Shown piece after piece: positions 24,201-36,900 of a DNA stretch of 64,000 bases (the first letter of the stretch is position 1; the number at the start of each line of letters is the position of its first letter). Source of the DNA: Dictyophora rubrovolvata (taxonomy: Eukaryota; Basidiomycota; Agaricomycetes; Phallales; Phallaceae). Position numbers and translations under genes: made by a program. The stretch is taken from NCBI GenBank assembly GCA_029959195.1, contig CP114126.1, forward strand, positions 620,001 to 684,000, read 5' to 3'. The notes beneath the pieces were generated by a model that ran no database searches, was not told the origin of the DNA, and saw only the letters and a program-made list of their open reading frames with translations.

Positions 24201-25417
24201 GAGACAGGGAAAGAGAGCGAGAGCGTGAACGAGAACGAGAACGGGAACAACGAGAACGAGAGCGTGAACGTGACAGGGATAGGGAACGGGAGCGTGAAAG
24301 GGACCGTCACCGAAGAGATTACGAGAAGGAACGTGAATCAACAGCACCGCGTAGAGAAAAAGAGTTCATTGTGTCCACCAGAGATCCTCCTACTCACCCA
24401 CGACGTAATTCACTGGATGATGCACCGACTGCCCCTGATACTTCTCGTAATCGAAATGTGGATGACAATCTAGGCAAGAGGCGTCGAGGTGAAGAAGAGG
24501 TATGTTTGGTTTCCTACCTTTTAAATACTTTAAGCTGAGTTACTCCCCTTAGGCGGAACGAAGTTCAAAGCGGAGTAGTCGATATAAAGATTCCTCTCAT
24601 CGTGATGAGCGAACTCGGCACAAAAACGACAGAGAACGGGATAGGGCAAAGGACGATCGTAGGCGTAAAGACAGAGAGGAGGGCGAGGTCCCCGTTGACA
24701 GTGGTTCCATCGGAGAATCCACAGACAAGGTATGGACCTCTTTTGACAAGTAATGCGGGTGTAGCTAATCCACTGTTCCGTAGCCTGTTGATGCACCCAA
24801 AGGAATTGATTCTCGTTCGGAAACTCGTGATCGCCCACTAGACACGTCTAGTAAGCATGTCCCACCTTCCGCGCCGCGGGCTATGGCAGAGCCTCCGTCA
24901 CGCCCGTCGAGAAACGAACCGACGTCTCGGTCGGATGCGAGAAATCGCCCTTGGAATGCTCCCCCACCAGCACCCCGTCCAGGTGGTGGATTAACCAACC
25001 GTGTCGACCATGCGCCTCCTTTACCCCCGGTCCCTTCAAGAGCTAGAGAGACTGAGTCAGCCTCCGCGCCGCCTTATTCGCCATTGACCTCAAGGCCGGA
25101 TCCCTCTTCGCCTTTAAGTGGGAATATGGATAGAGGTGGAGGCGGAAACTATCTTAGAGAAGAAAACCGGGATGTCCCGAGGAAACGGACTTTTGCAGGT
25201 ATGTGTCTTCAAGCTATTTTACGAGGTCCGTTAATTCAGTGGTCGTCTAGATCGGAATGTAAGGGAGAAAGAAGACGATGCAAGTCAGTCAAAAAGACCG
25301 AAGATAAATCGTACCTCACGATATGCTTTGGAAGATGCAATGCAGAAGTCGCTCGATTCAAATAGACAAGATAGCAAAGCAGACAAAGGTCGTCTTCGGA
25401 AAGACGAAAAGACCTAA
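18244..25417 (+). CDS. THO2: THO complex subunit 2 (THO2/THOC2), mRNA export and transcription elongation
   Basis: A large gene of many exons. I place the start at 18244 (MKHSTVISAVDLYVSEWSKD), as no in-frame ATG lies upstream. Conserved blocks in order: YKQNKFNLLREQSEGYSKLS, KIIGLIGYFDLDPSRALDI and VLSTHVATHYTFFLTLLK (N-terminal domain); then ISRDIGFITKLCRLGKI, RANAVCSVESWLGVIRHFD, TRWSLYGEWK, NIAKLCYSNPCIVLTNIIKQ, FRYFVNMSFDVLSYILMDAF and HLGLAAFTGAVHKKYFFMDP (central and C-terminal THOC2 domains). The C-terminal ~700 codons are disordered: Pro/Ser-rich, then a long Arg-Glu/Arg-Asp dipeptide tract (24080-24310), then RAKDDRRRKDREEGEVPVD and a basic end (SKADKGRLRKDEKT). THO packages nascent mRNA for export. 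Internal exon limits at 19500-22600 are approximate. Confidence 0.92.
24080..24310 (+). repeat. Arg-Glu / Arg-Asp dipeptide low-complexity tract in THO2
   Basis: A purine-rich run of GAGCGTGAACGA- and GATAGAGACAGGG-type hexamers codes for alternating Arg with Glu or Asp. It is imperfect at the DNA level, so selection on the charge pattern is likely. It also creates spurious open frames on both strands. Confidence 0.9.
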
Positions 25418-25649
25418 GAACTCATAACAGCAGTGTATTTATATGACCATCGCGCTCTGTTCGTTTAACGCATGCGGTAATTACAGCAATCGAATTAATC
25501 AAAATTTATCATTGGTATGTTGAATACAGCTGCTAGTACAATAATGAAAGGGAGCGAGGTACCCATGCATATAAGTGTTGTATGTACATACAATGTACGC
25601 GTACGCCGGTTGAACGGAGGATGAAGCAATAAATAGATATTAACGGGGG

Positions 25650-26787
25650 CTATTTTATTAGATTCAGAAATTCCTCTCTACTCTTCTGGTGAGTGCGAAA
25701 ACACCCCAGCATGGTGGACGTGACTGTAACGGCACCAGGTTTCTGCACGCCACGCACCGTCATACATAAATGTCTAACAAAACAAAACACATTTAGATAA
25801 GATAAGATAAAAGGAAACAGTACCAACGTTGCCTCCATGACAACCGCCACCCCTTTGGGTTTGATAGCCTCTTCAACTGTGAGTGCAATTTGCCTTGTAA
25901 GCCGTTCTTGAACTTGCAACCTTCGACTGAATGTCTCAGCAATCCGTGCTAGTTTTGAGATGCCTAAAACGAGGCCATTTGGAAGGTATCCAATAGATAC
26001 CTGTTGTTGGACAGTAGAATCACTCCATATAGATACGGGTGACTGTGGGTAGAGTTACTTACTTTGCCTGTGAAGGGGACAAGGTGGTGCTCGCATAAAC
26101 TAGAGATATTGATGTTCTTGACAATTACTAATTCATCGTGGTCTTCCGCAAAGATGGCGTCGTTTATAACATCTGAAAGCTTCCATAAGTGATGCATTGA
26201 TGCTGAGTTAGTGCCTCAAATACCCGACAATCTCTCCTCGTATCCTTTAGTCATCCACAATAGTGCTTGAGCATATCGTTCGGGGGTGCGAAGGAGACCC
26301 TCTCTGTCTGGATCTTCTCCGATGCCTTCAAGCAGAGTCCTTACAGCTGCAGCAAGTTTCTCTTCTCTTTCTTTTCTTTCCACCGGGGTGGAATGTAACC
26401 GGGAAACAGTTGATTTTGCTAAACAAAAAAAAGAGTGCGACCGAGACTCGAATAAGACTCGAATAAGAAGAATTGAGTCATGGGCACACCTGGCCAACCG
26501 AGACCATTAATATCAGGTATTGGAGAAGTATTGCTGTCTGAGCGAAGGAGCGGGGTGCTTATTCCTGAAGGGGCTCGAAAACCATAGCCTTCATAAACGG
26601 GAGGACGGGCGGGGCGCTGCAGCTCTTCCCTGATGGATTCTCGGGTCTCTTGCATGGTTGCCTCTCTTCGATCTTGAGGACGCGATGCTGGCATTTCATC
26701 TGTCATTGTGCCATTCGCCTCTTCTCGTTTTTCTACAATTCTGCTAAGACTGTTCCGGAGAGCGGCGGCGTGACCCTCCAAAGCCAT
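25650..26787 (-). CDS. FOL2: GTP cyclohydrolase I (FolE/FOL2), first step of folate and pterin synthesis
   Basis: The enzyme converts GTP to 7,8-dihydroneopterin triphosphate. The ATG at 26787 gives [20 protein letters not shown] and an N-terminal region of about 115 residues, Arg/Glu/Pro-rich and probably disordered. The catalytic domain is unmistakable: [59 protein letters not shown], then [20 protein letters not shown] and [20 protein letters not shown], ending EEFLNLIK at 25650. The zinc ligands are visible (Cys and His of LCEHH, Cys of HLCM). There are at least five exons. The long N-terminal extension is usual in fungi. Confidence 0.96.
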
Positions 26788-27239
26788 ATGCACAAGCCAG
26801 AGATTGACTCCGACTACCTCTAATACAGGGGCCGCTTAGTCAGCGGTGACAATAAACTTGTCTCGTCCCGATCAAAGCGAAGTTAGTCCTCCAGAAACTC
26901 CCGGAACCAGGACTGGGTTTTTAGGATAATGCCACATGGTATAATTTGGGGTTCTGGTTTTATCATAAAAAGAGAAATGCACATTCCTGGACCGTGACTA
27001 CTTCATTGAATTTAGAAAAAAAAAATTAAAGATTAAGTACAGAAATACTGAATACATCATAAAGAAGGCGCCTCGTGCCAATTCAAAGCGAAGCCACTGG
27101 CAGACCCCCGCTGTTTTCATTATAAGTTTCGGCGACGCTCCGTCGGAAGTGTGGTGACGTATATCTGAAATCCCCTTTGAGCACTATATATGTCGATCGC
27201 TAGTTTGTACATTAAAATACAACGATTTTCAGTTGGCAG
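26788..27239. other. Intergenic, GTP cyclohydrolase promoter / Pho81-like 3' flank
   Basis: 452 bp between two - strand genes. No open frame of note and no recognisable repeat; a polyA run lies near 27015. Confidence 0.45.
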
Positions 27240-30200
27240 TCACAGTCGCAGTGTGTGGTCCGCAAAAGTCAGGGCCCCAGAGATAGATATAGCATCCAAT
27301 ATACCAAATTCACTTTGATTGACATAGTTTGGTGGATCGATCGCACCCAACAAAAGACCGTTATCTTTGATGGCTAGTGCTAATGATGGCACTTTACCCT
27401 GAAAGAAGAAAAGGGAGTTCATCTTAAGAAAACAACAGTTTCTAGTAACCAGAGAACACTCACGAGAACCGAACCATTGACTAAAATGCCTAACAAATTA
27501 TTCCACTTGGCAAACTCAACCCCAGCCGCCACACTTCTACATCTTTTGTCGCTTCTCTCAACTTTCTCAGAGCAAACTAAATTAGACTCAGGAAGCAGTT
27601 CCCAGATTCCGCAGTCAGTCAAGAAAAAAACAGCATCTAAACGCGATGGTGAAATACGATCGCATTGACAGTGTAAATTGACATACAATTAGGCTGCTTC
27701 CAGTTCAAAGAAGAACAGATATCCGGTGAAAAGGACGAGAACATTAATCCCCGTCGTTGTATTTCCTTTTCGGCGGTCTTTTTGACATTACGAAGTACTG
27801 AATAAACTGTGGAAAGTACCGAGTCCACGAAAGCATCAATGCTATGACCAGGTCCCGCGGTCACCTTAGAGCTAGTTGGGTGAACTAGTTCAAGATGCAG
27901 ACCCAACTCTATCGGCAATACCTGAGTATGAAGGTCAAACTACCAGTCAGAGAAAAAGGACAATAACGTGCCTGCAGGGCGTCATATAATGATATAAACC
28001 CAGTGTTCATCAAGGAAATCCATTCACTAGTTGAGCTCGGGTTGGCAGAGGGCTCATACACCTTATACTTGTTTCTAACTAAAGATATAACTTGCTCCAA
28101 AGTCAAGTCAGATATTCCAACAGATACCGTTTCGTTTGCTGGAATAACCGGATTAGGGAGTATTACCGGGACCATATCCTTGGTAATTTGCACAATAGCA
28201 TGAGCGTAAACGCCCCGAAGGGATGAGACTACAACGCCCCCAGATGTGACACCGAAGGACGGCGAGTGGATGGACGGTGACGTGTTCGCTGAGGTTATCG
28301 GTTTATTTGCAATCCTAGGTTTTATTTTCTGAGGAGCGACGGTGGATTTCCAATATGTTTCCACTAATCCCCCGATTTCCAGGGTGACATCTTGGAAAGG
28401 GGTGATGATCGAGACCTCAAAGGCAATCTAAGGGGGAAAAAAATTGTCAACGTCACAATTGCATCGTCACCATCAACAATATGATATATCGTCTTACACT
28501 GCCGATGACATGAAGCCGATGATCAAGGAGTGGAATCACCAAGGCAGAACGGGATTGTAGATCTCGAAACGAAGCAGCCAGAATCACCCCACGACCCAGG
28601 GTCTTAGAGCCGAAGCTGGGATAAATGGAAAATTCTAAAGACAAATCCGATATATTCTGCAACTGGAAGGGAAACAGTTGAACGGAGTGTTTGTCTTTAA
28701 CGGGTAGTATTACTGTATGATGAGCTGAGAGTTTGTCGGACAATGACGTGATAACCAATTTGAGCGAGGGTAAACCTTGAGAACGATCAGCGTTTGAGTT
28801 ACCGACGATGCGTGGTATCAGTTGAACTGCCGAGGATGTATCTTTGCTCTGGCCATCTTTGGTGAAAGGATGTCCCAACGTAACTTGAACCAAAATCGAT
28901 TTATCCAGATAATTGTGTCCATAAACACGGAAGGGGATAATTGGCGGAGGTAGCGATAGGGAAGGAATGTGGTCCGCGTCAGCTTCTTGACTCAAATCAA
29001 AATCAGAGAGAGGGGAGACAGACGGCGGGGTAGTTATAATCCCAATATCGGTAACTCCGGGAGAACGCGCAATAGCTGCCAACAATATCCGCACACACCC
29101 CCAATAGCCGTACCAAGCAGCAAAGAAAACCGCCAAACGGCCTGTTTCATCACGTTTGTATGCTTTACAACCAGCATCTAGGAGAACTTTGAGGCATGCC
29201 TCGTGACCATTGGCCGCCGCATGGAAAAGAGGTGTCCATTCATTGTACTTGTCGCTTGTGTCTAAACCTTCATGAGTAAGGAGAAGTTTACAAACGCCGG
29301 CATGTCCTGCTCCGGCTGCCAAATGAATGGGATACTCCCCATTGCTGTTGGGCGTGCTTTTGGCGCCATGTTCAGTTAGCAATAGGGCAATATCAACACG
29401 ACCGTGTTGACAAGCCAGTGAAAGCGGAGATATATCTGAACATCCATCGCCAGGCATGACTTTCACACGTGGATCATTCAAAAGCACTTGAACGCATCTC
29501 ACATTACCGGAAATAATGGCGTGAACAAGGGGCGTGTAATTATCCATGTCGCCGCCATCCGGAGAAACGCCCGCTTCCAATAGTCGATGACATATGTCGG
29601 CATGACCGTACATCGCAGCATAATGAAGGGAGGTTCTCCCATAAACATCTGCACGATCAACTTGTACACCCTTTGACAGACAAAGCTCGACCAGTCGCAA
29701 AGTCCCAGCAATAGACGCCTCATGAAGGCATGTCCGGCCATTTATATCATCAATGAAGTGGAAGTTGAATGGGGTATTTGAAGAGGACATGATGATGTCC
29801 GCTAGCGGAACTGGTGCTTCAATAGCCGCCTTCCACAAGATTCGGTTGATTAAAGTGAGAGTTCCGTCTTGGGAGACAAGATTAGCGGCATGACGGACCA
29901 AATCTCGAACGGCTTCTTCATCTTTGAGATTGACAGCTTTCTGTAAATTGATTTCCAAGTCATTGAAAGCGCTGAGGTGGGCAGTGCGTTCTAAAGTCAC
30001 TTGATGACTGAATATCATATCAGTTGGAGCCGAACCTTGAAATGAAGGGGGCTCTATCGACACATTGGTGATGTCCATTAAACAATCCGTGACTGTATTT
30101 GAAAGGGTGGTTAAAAGCTATTTTAAAACAGGCTATCAGGTAAGGTATATGATTGACAATTTTATTACGGACTTGTCGATTGAAAACGGGCTGTACATCA

Positions 30201-31102
30201 ACTTGACGAGCGAGATACAGCTCCTTCGTCGTTGATTTTGATCGTTTATCCCATTTCTTAAGGATTTTTCGAAAGCCTGTTGCATTGATCTCGACAAAAT
30301 GCTGTAGCGCAGACGGGAGGAAAGCAAAAGTTAACAATCGAAACTTTATGTAAATGAATCTGACTGGCACCTCAAGCTTTGCCAAATCGCGCTCTAATAG
30401 CCTGAAACCTTCTTCAACAGCTTTCCACTCCACATGATCTTTGGCAGAAAGGGTCTCATCGGTTCCATCTGGGAGAAAGCGCGTAGCTGCTGCTTTCCTT
30501 TTGGTTAACAACGTTTCTAGCCGAAGCTTCAGTTCAGCCTCCTTTTGGAGGTAGAAATTATTGATCTGAAATATTTAAAATAAGGTGCAAAAGCGGTTAT
30601 GAACGGCATCAAGTACCTTCTCTAGTTCTCTTTCGAGTTTGAAGAAAAACGCTGCCTTATGGGCTTGGAAAGCGGATCCCCTATCGTCGTCGTTCGTCAA
30701 AGCCTGGAGCGGAAGCAGCGCTGAGTGATCTAAAGACAATGACGGAAGGTTGGATGATTCCAATGAAGGCCACATTGGAGTTTGACCCCCGGAGGGAAGT
30801 CGCGTCGCAGCAGGACTTAGGATATCGACGGGCTGGATCCCAACATCCAGGGGAGCTACTTCGGAAGCCGGGCGACTTTTTGCAAGTGAACTGACTATCT
30901 TCTTAAGAGACTTGTAGTCAAGATAGTATTGTGACCATCCTATATGGTTCCACCTGGATTATTTACGATTCAAAAGTAGAAGTAGAACGAACGCTACTAG
31001 CCTGGGATCTGCTCCGCTTGGATTTGCTTCCCAAACTAGAAGGAATGGTGGCACGTCGTTAAGATAGAATAGAGGGTATAACACTTTGGTAATTACCTTC
31101 AT
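27240..31102 (-). CDS. PHO81: Pho81-like CDK inhibitor (SPX - ankyrin repeats - GDPD-like)
   Basis: Exon 1 is only ATGAAG (31102-31097). Across an intron it reads FGKQIQAEQIPG, then WSQYYLDYKSLKKIVSSLAK: a classic SPX start. The SPX domain continues with FFFKLERELEKINNFYLQKE and ends GFRKILKKWDKRSKS, the basic helix that binds inositol pyrophosphates. From about 29750 to 29050 come ankyrin repeats (GRTCLHEASIAGTLRLVELC, GRTSLHYAAMYGHADICHRL, YTPLVHAIISGNVRCVQVLL, YPIHLAAGAGHAGVCKLLL, WTPLFHAAANGHEACLKVLL). The last third, to the stop at 27240, resembles the degenerate glycerophosphodiesterase domain of Pho81 (MPIELGLHLELVHPT, SLALAIKDNGLLLGAID). Pho81 inhibits Pho80-Pho85 when phosphate is scarce. 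Splices in the C-terminal third are approximate. Confidence 0.9.
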
Positions 31103-31298
31103 AATGTTCACCCGTTCTTAGTGATTTGCATGGAAACGTAGTAGATTTCTAAGTGCAGTGATGCTTAAATAGACGCCGGGTAGCACGAGGGTTCCTGCAC
31201 TTCGGAATGAACGTTCGATAGCGTTTATTGTAGCACTTATACAATTTACCCGCCAACGAAATTTATTCCTGGGAAAATATTTCGGGTACATTAGTTAG

Positions 31299-32635
31299 TT
31301 ATATCAAGATTTTTCGTAATTCCCACAATTGGACGGGTATCAGAGTTACAGGACAGGTATTGTTCTTTTCCACATATGCATGGACACATCGATAGCAGAA
31401 GACATAACCCGAGGGTAGAGCAGTTGCATTTGTGATATAACCTCTGCAAATGGCGCATTGGCCATACTGAATGTTTTCCATTGAGAGCCCTTGTGGGTGC
31501 GGTTGCAGCATTTCCGGCTGTGGAACGGCCGGGCCCGTCTTCGGTCGAGCGAGTAACCTTGCCGGTGAAGTAGGTGAATACCACCACTCCAAAAATTTAA
31601 CGAGGAAAATTGCGGTAGGTAATAATACTTTTAACGAGTTGAGAAGATGACTTGGGACAGAGGTGATTCTTGTATGTAACAAGTGCAATAACCCCGACTT
31701 GGCCTGTTGTGAACTCTTTTTTGTAGTGGAAAAAGCCATATCTCTCTAAAATTGACATGTCATGCATCATGAGTCAGGAGCTCGTTGGGGACAGACAATA
31801 AACACGTACCACATCTTCGGGACCCAGTCGACGCAATTCGATTCCCATCCACGAGAGCCAAGGTCGGTAAAATGATGTCTTATCAAACAAATAGGCAATA
31901 TTCCAGGATACCAGCCAAATCTCGTAAAAAAAGTTAGCTATAGGATAGAATTTTTTATACAGCCGCCTCAATCGTTCTTTGCGGGTGAGATATTGTGGAG
32001 CTAAAACAGGTGAAGCGTTGCGTAAAATGTCTTCATCTAGCCCGCCTCCTAAACTTTCATAGAGATCTTGCGCCTTGGCACGAAGGTAAGGTATACCGAT
32101 CTTGAAAATTGAATTAACCGATCACGACTAACTCAAGGGAGTCACGGACTTACTAGAAACAAAAGCGATTGCCAAATATCTCTTGAAGAAAGTTTGCTTT
32201 CCGGTAGTGGGGAGTCAACAGCAAGGTCGGCACGATCTGTGGTGATATATTGCTTTCTTCTGCGTTTGAGGCCATAAAAATTCTCGGCAAAAGAAGCATC
32301 TGTAAGCTGGTAGTATGGCCAGCTGAGCTAGAGTTAACTTTGAAACTAGAACGCACCTCTAGTTTTAAGATAATGTCGTTCCACAAAAAACATCAAGACA
32401 GAGTAAAATTCTTCATGGCGATTAACTATGCGGAGAAGGTAACGGGGGTTCCTTTGAGCGAAGACCTGTTAAATGATGTCATGAAGAAAGACTCGAGTCG
32501 GATTCAAGGAGCGAGAGTTACAGCAAGGACGTATTTCAGAGCTGGTTGAAGCAGGTCTTTTAATTGTTCTTGAGCAACCAATTCAAAAAGTGAAGGCCGT
32601 TTAGGGTCCTGACCGATATCATTAAAGAACTCCAT
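31299..32635 (-). CDS. PEX12: Peroxin 12 (PEX12), RING-type peroxisomal import ubiquitin ligase
   Basis: The true start is 32635, giving MEFFNDIGQDPKRPSLFELV and AQEQLKDLLQPALKYVLA, the invariant Pex12 N-terminus. Two short introns follow, with exons VFAQRNPRYLLRIVNRHEEF, FFVERHYLKTR and DASFAENFYGLKRRRKQYIT. Next come YLRAKAQDLYESLGGGLDED, the membrane-embedded Pex2/10/12 domain (FYEIWLVSWNIAYLFDKT, VLLPTAIFLVKFLEWWYS), and a C-terminal RING with CAICRGYITNATALPSGYVF, CYRC and CPVT, ending at 31299. Only five of eight zinc ligands are visible, as is normal for Pex12. With Pex2 and Pex10 it ubiquitinates the import receptor Pex5. A Met at 32275 opens a long but wrong frame (see findings). Confidence 0.95.
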
Positions 32636-32787
32636 GAACGCTGCTATGATTACGTTATCGACAGCTTTTACTGTTTACCGGCACCGGACTAGATGCTTTT
32701 CTTGTTCTACTTATGGAAAAGTTGGCCTGAGAAGATACAGGCGAGAATCATCATCATCATTCTTGCGTGTAATACATGTATCAAAAT

Positions 32788-33529
32788 CTATCTTTGTGAT
32801 TGGGTCTCAGCGGCGCTGTTCCGATTTGCTTTCGAAAGAAAGTCTCTGATCGTTGTAACGACAAGCTGGAACATGCTGGTGTTCAATATATTGCAATGAT
32901 GATGATAATGATGATACGGAAACATACGTGATGATCCTCTTGACTAGATCCTCCATACGCAGCAACGACCGCAATTGGACAGCAAGGAGCGTTCTGACAG
33001 GGTTATGTTTTGAACTTGTTATGTAGGAAACTACACAGTAAGGAAATTCGGGCAAACCTCCAGCCAAACAGGAAATGCTGTACAAAAAATCAGACCTGAC
33101 ATTGTTCTTTGATATTGGAACTGCCGACCGGTTGAGCTTACCACCGCCATTGCATCTGAACTCCGGAGAAGGGATACCCAGTGTTTCTGGAGTTTTTCCA
33201 ATTGCGGCCATGCCTTTTTCCACGTAGAAACTAGAATGGCCGGTGCGATTGACCACTTTGATCATTCCCTTGATACAGCACCAGGAGTCAAGACTGACAT
33301 CGCCCATCCCTGCGCCGAGATCTCCGACGGTGCAGGCGAATAGTGTGTGTCCTCCTACGGACTCGATGGATATCACAATACCTTTCCCTTTTGCATGACG
33401 AGAGGATGCTCGGAATCTTTTTCTAATTGATAGACCCAGTGTGACGGCGTCAGCACTTGAAAAAGAGGAAAATCTGAGGGTGTTTTCCTCTATCAGTGCT
33501 TGGTTAGCCAGTTCTGCATCGCTGGGCAT
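32788..33529 (-). CDS. UPF0303/DUF336 (GlcG/HbpS-like) protein, yeast YBR137W family
   Basis: The start at 33529 gives MPSDAELANQALIEENTLRF, then FSSADAVTLGLSIRKRFRAS, HAKGKGIVISIESVGGHTLF, GDVSLDSWCCIKGMIKVVNR and TGHSSFYVEKGMAAIGK. The C-terminal part is split by introns: CCPIAVVAAYGGSSQEDHH, then LVVTTIRDFLSKANRNSAAE, with the stop at 32788. These blocks are conserved across UPF0303 proteins. The fold is shared with bacterial haem-binding and degrading HbpS/GlcG proteins. The yeast member YBR137W is a small cytosolic oligomer linked to stress and tail-anchored protein factors, but the biochemical function is not settled. No catalytic claim is made. Confidence 0.85.
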
Positions 33530-33926
33530 TTTCTAAAGATTTGAGTGACTTGAGTCCGCGAGGAGTATCCGCCCTCTTTAATAAAATGTGTTTATTATAT
33601 ATTTGTTTCTTCGCAGAGAAAACATGCGAAAAGGACACAGCAAACGCGTGCAAATAATGATCTCGACTCGGGGAGAGAGTAAAAAACGTGTTGCTTTTTT
33701 CGGCACATAGGGTGTGGGTAGCTATGGGCACATGTTGACCACACGGCAAGCAACGCTAGTGATGCGGCGGTGCGTGTTTATTAATAATACACACTGGTTT
33801 TTTGGCAGTGATGGCGCTTGTTCGCCTTTCAAAACAAAACATTTCTTTCCTTAAACCTTACCTCCCTTTTCTCCTTTTTTTCTCTGCACACAACCTATCT
33901 CTTCTCCATTCAACAATTCAATCGCC
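33530..33926. promoter_or_regulatory. Divergent region, UPF0303 / chitin synthase
   Basis: 397 bp between divergent start codons. The chitin synthase side carries a long CT-rich stretch (about 33835-33920: CCTTTTCTCC, TTTTTTCTCTG, CTCTTCTCC) just before ATG. Such stretches commonly mark transcription starts of strongly expressed fungal genes. Confidence 0.5.
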
Positions 33927-36900
33927 ATGGATCACGACGACCATTTCCAACCTCCTCTACGTCAACAAGATCCCTTTTCCGACCATCCTGGCTCAGATCC
34001 TCGCGGCATCTACAACGCTCCAATTCATGGAAACTACCCCGACCCGTACGCTAGCAACGTGTCGCTCAACGCAGATTTCGCCACTCCTCAGCTGGATATC
34101 TCTCCTGATGAGCAAGAAAAACTACTTTATCCTGGTTCTGTTTACCCCCCGAAGTAAGAATTTTTTCTTCTTTAGGCTCCATTCTGTCAATAAATGGCTC
34201 ATGCTTCCTTTTTTTTTTTTTTATCAGTTCCTCTTTTGCCGGCGGTCTAGAACCCCCTTCACGTCCTGCCTCTACCGTATCCTCTACCTCTACAGATGGC
34301 GCTTGGCGTCGTCGACAAACCATTAAGCGAGGTGTTACCCGCAAAGTCAAGCTTACTCAAGGAAATTTCATCAATGAATATCCCGTCCCGAGCGCAGTTT
34401 CTAACGCAGTGGAACCCAAATGGGCCGCTACGAATACCACGGAGTTCACGTAAGTCTTTTGACGATTGCCGCCCAATCCACCGCCTAATTCAAACAATAA
34501 AACTGACACCTTGGCAGTCATATGCGTTACTCCGCTGCTACGGTCGACCCCGACGATTTCACGCGTGAAAATGGCTGGTCCTTGCGTGTCGCTAACTACA
34601 ATAGACCCACAGAGCTTTTAATCGCCGTTACATCTTATAACGAAGATAAACTTTTGTATTCACGTACGTACGCATTGCCTTCATCATTTCTCATGGAACG
34701 TTATTGAAACCCTGTAAAGGAACCATGCATGCTTTGATGCTGAACATTCGTGTAGGTTACTTTGTTTTTCTGATGTGATCAGCCAACATAATCAAATTCA
34801 GGATATCTGCAAAACGAAATCATCCAAATTCTGGCGCAGAACTGCTGAGGAAGGTATCCCAGGATGGCAGCGAATCACTGTGGCCTTGATTTGTGATGGT
34901 CTCGACCCTATGGACAAGAGTGTTTTGGATCTTCTAGCCACTATGGGTGTGTACCAAGATGGCGTCATGAAGAAAGAAGTAGATGGGAAACCAACTGTTG
35001 CACATCTGTTTGAGGTAATATCCCTACTTTCATTTAATCCCGTTCTTTAAATATATCCCCTTTCAGTATACCACCCAAGTTTCCGTTGATACCACCCCTC
35101 AACTTATCTTACCCCACGGTGACGACCCACATAATCTGGTACCTGTGCAAATAATCCTTTGCATCAAACAAAAGAACCAGAAGAAAATTAATTCTCATAG
35201 ATGGTTGTTTAATGCCATTGCTCGAATGCTCCTAGTAAGCCAGTATATTTCATTGAGAAACAAAGCTAAATGTCTACTTTCTAGCCGGAAACTTGCGTGT
35301 TGATCGATGCTGGTACCAGGCCGGGTCATAAAGCTATCTACTATTTATGGGAAGCCTTTTATAATGATTCGCATTTGGGGGGTGCATGCGGAGAGATCCA
35401 CGCAATGATTGAGGGGGGAAGGAAGTTGATAAACCCTCTGGTGGCCGCGCAAAACTTCGAGTATAAGGTTGTCCACTTTTCTTTTTTTTCGCTATATTAA
35501 AAAGGAGCTGATCACACTTTCATTAGCTAAGTAATATCTTGGACAAGCCAACTGAAAGTAGCTTCGGCTAGTGAGTCCTCTCATCCTGTTTCTTTTTCCT
35601 GACTTGCTGCTAATCATCTATATACCCAGCGTGTCTGTATTGCCTGGTGCATTCTCTGCCTATCGTTATAAGGCTATTCAGGGGAGGCCACTGGAACAAT
35701 ACTTCCACGGTGATCATTCGCGTAAGCACGTTTTCTATTTCGAGATTCGTCATACTAAGATTTCCTACGGCGTAACAGTCGCGGACCGGTTAGGTTCTAG
35801 CGGTGTCAACGGGATGACCATTTTCCAAAAGAACATGTTCTTAGCCGAGGATCGTATCCTTTGTTTTGAGCTGGTCGCTAAACACGGAGAGAGTTGGACT
35901 TTGAGCTACGTCAAGCCGTCCAAAGCCGAAACAGATGTGCCTGAAAGTGCTGCTGAGTTGATCAGTCAGCGTCGTCGATGGTTGAACGGTTCTTTCGCTG
36001 CTGGAGTTGTATGTGATGCATAATTTTTTTTTGTTTCTTGCGCTCACAATGTAATAGTACTCCCTTTACCATTTCTTCCGTATCTATAAATCTAATCATG
36101 GCATCATCAGGTGATGTTTGTTTCATCTGTCTTTCTTTATCTGGGACTAAGACGAGTTTCTTTTAGATTATTTTTCTTCCATCTCCAGGCCGTCGTGAGT
36201 GTTATCGTTTCTTCCCAAAGCTTCTATCACATAACTTTGTCAGTATAACATCGCTGTTCTCGCGTTCTCTTGGTTCGCGTTAGCCAATCTATGGCTAACT
36301 TACAGCTTAATTATCCAACTTACGCTCGCCCAGAATATCAAGGTTTTCGGTAGTTTCACAGTGGTATGTGTATTAGGAATATCGAACTATTGTCCTTCCT
36401 GAAAGACTTGTAGACATGGTGGATAAATAATATAAGCGAATGGATTTACCTGTCGTTCTTGGCATTACAAGTTAGTTTTTTTTTTTTGTTCTAATTTTGG
36501 AAGGGACCTTCATTGACCTGTTATTCAAGTTCGTGCTCGCTTTAGGCAATAGGCCAAAAGGAGAACGGTTCACTTACGCTCTTACACTTTGGGTATACGC
36601 TATTTTGTCTCTCTATCTGATCGTTTGCTCTTTCTGGTTAACTATCCGAGCGTTCGAGGTATGTACGGTTTATTATCACTCAATGTTCCTCAGGAATAAG
36701 GTCCTTTCAATGCAGCATCTCTCATTCGCGCACGAACCTACGGTTTTTGATAGGATCAAAACTATTCTTACTGGTCCTGCTAATGTTTTGCTGGCTGCAT
36801 TGGTCTCTACGTTCGGTATGCTTAACGTGTATGATGAAAAGTTGAATTTCTTTGATAAGACTTATAGGCATTTACTTCACGGCGTCGTTCTTATACGTAA

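Noticed and set aside
23883-24347. Long - strand open frames rich in Leu/Val/Pro/Cys or Phe/Ser
   Set aside because: They are complements of the Arg-Glu/Arg-Asp repeat of THO2; low complexity explains the lack of stops.
32250-32549. 99-codon + strand frame
   Set aside because: Antisense to PEX12 exons that carry conserved Pex12 sequence.
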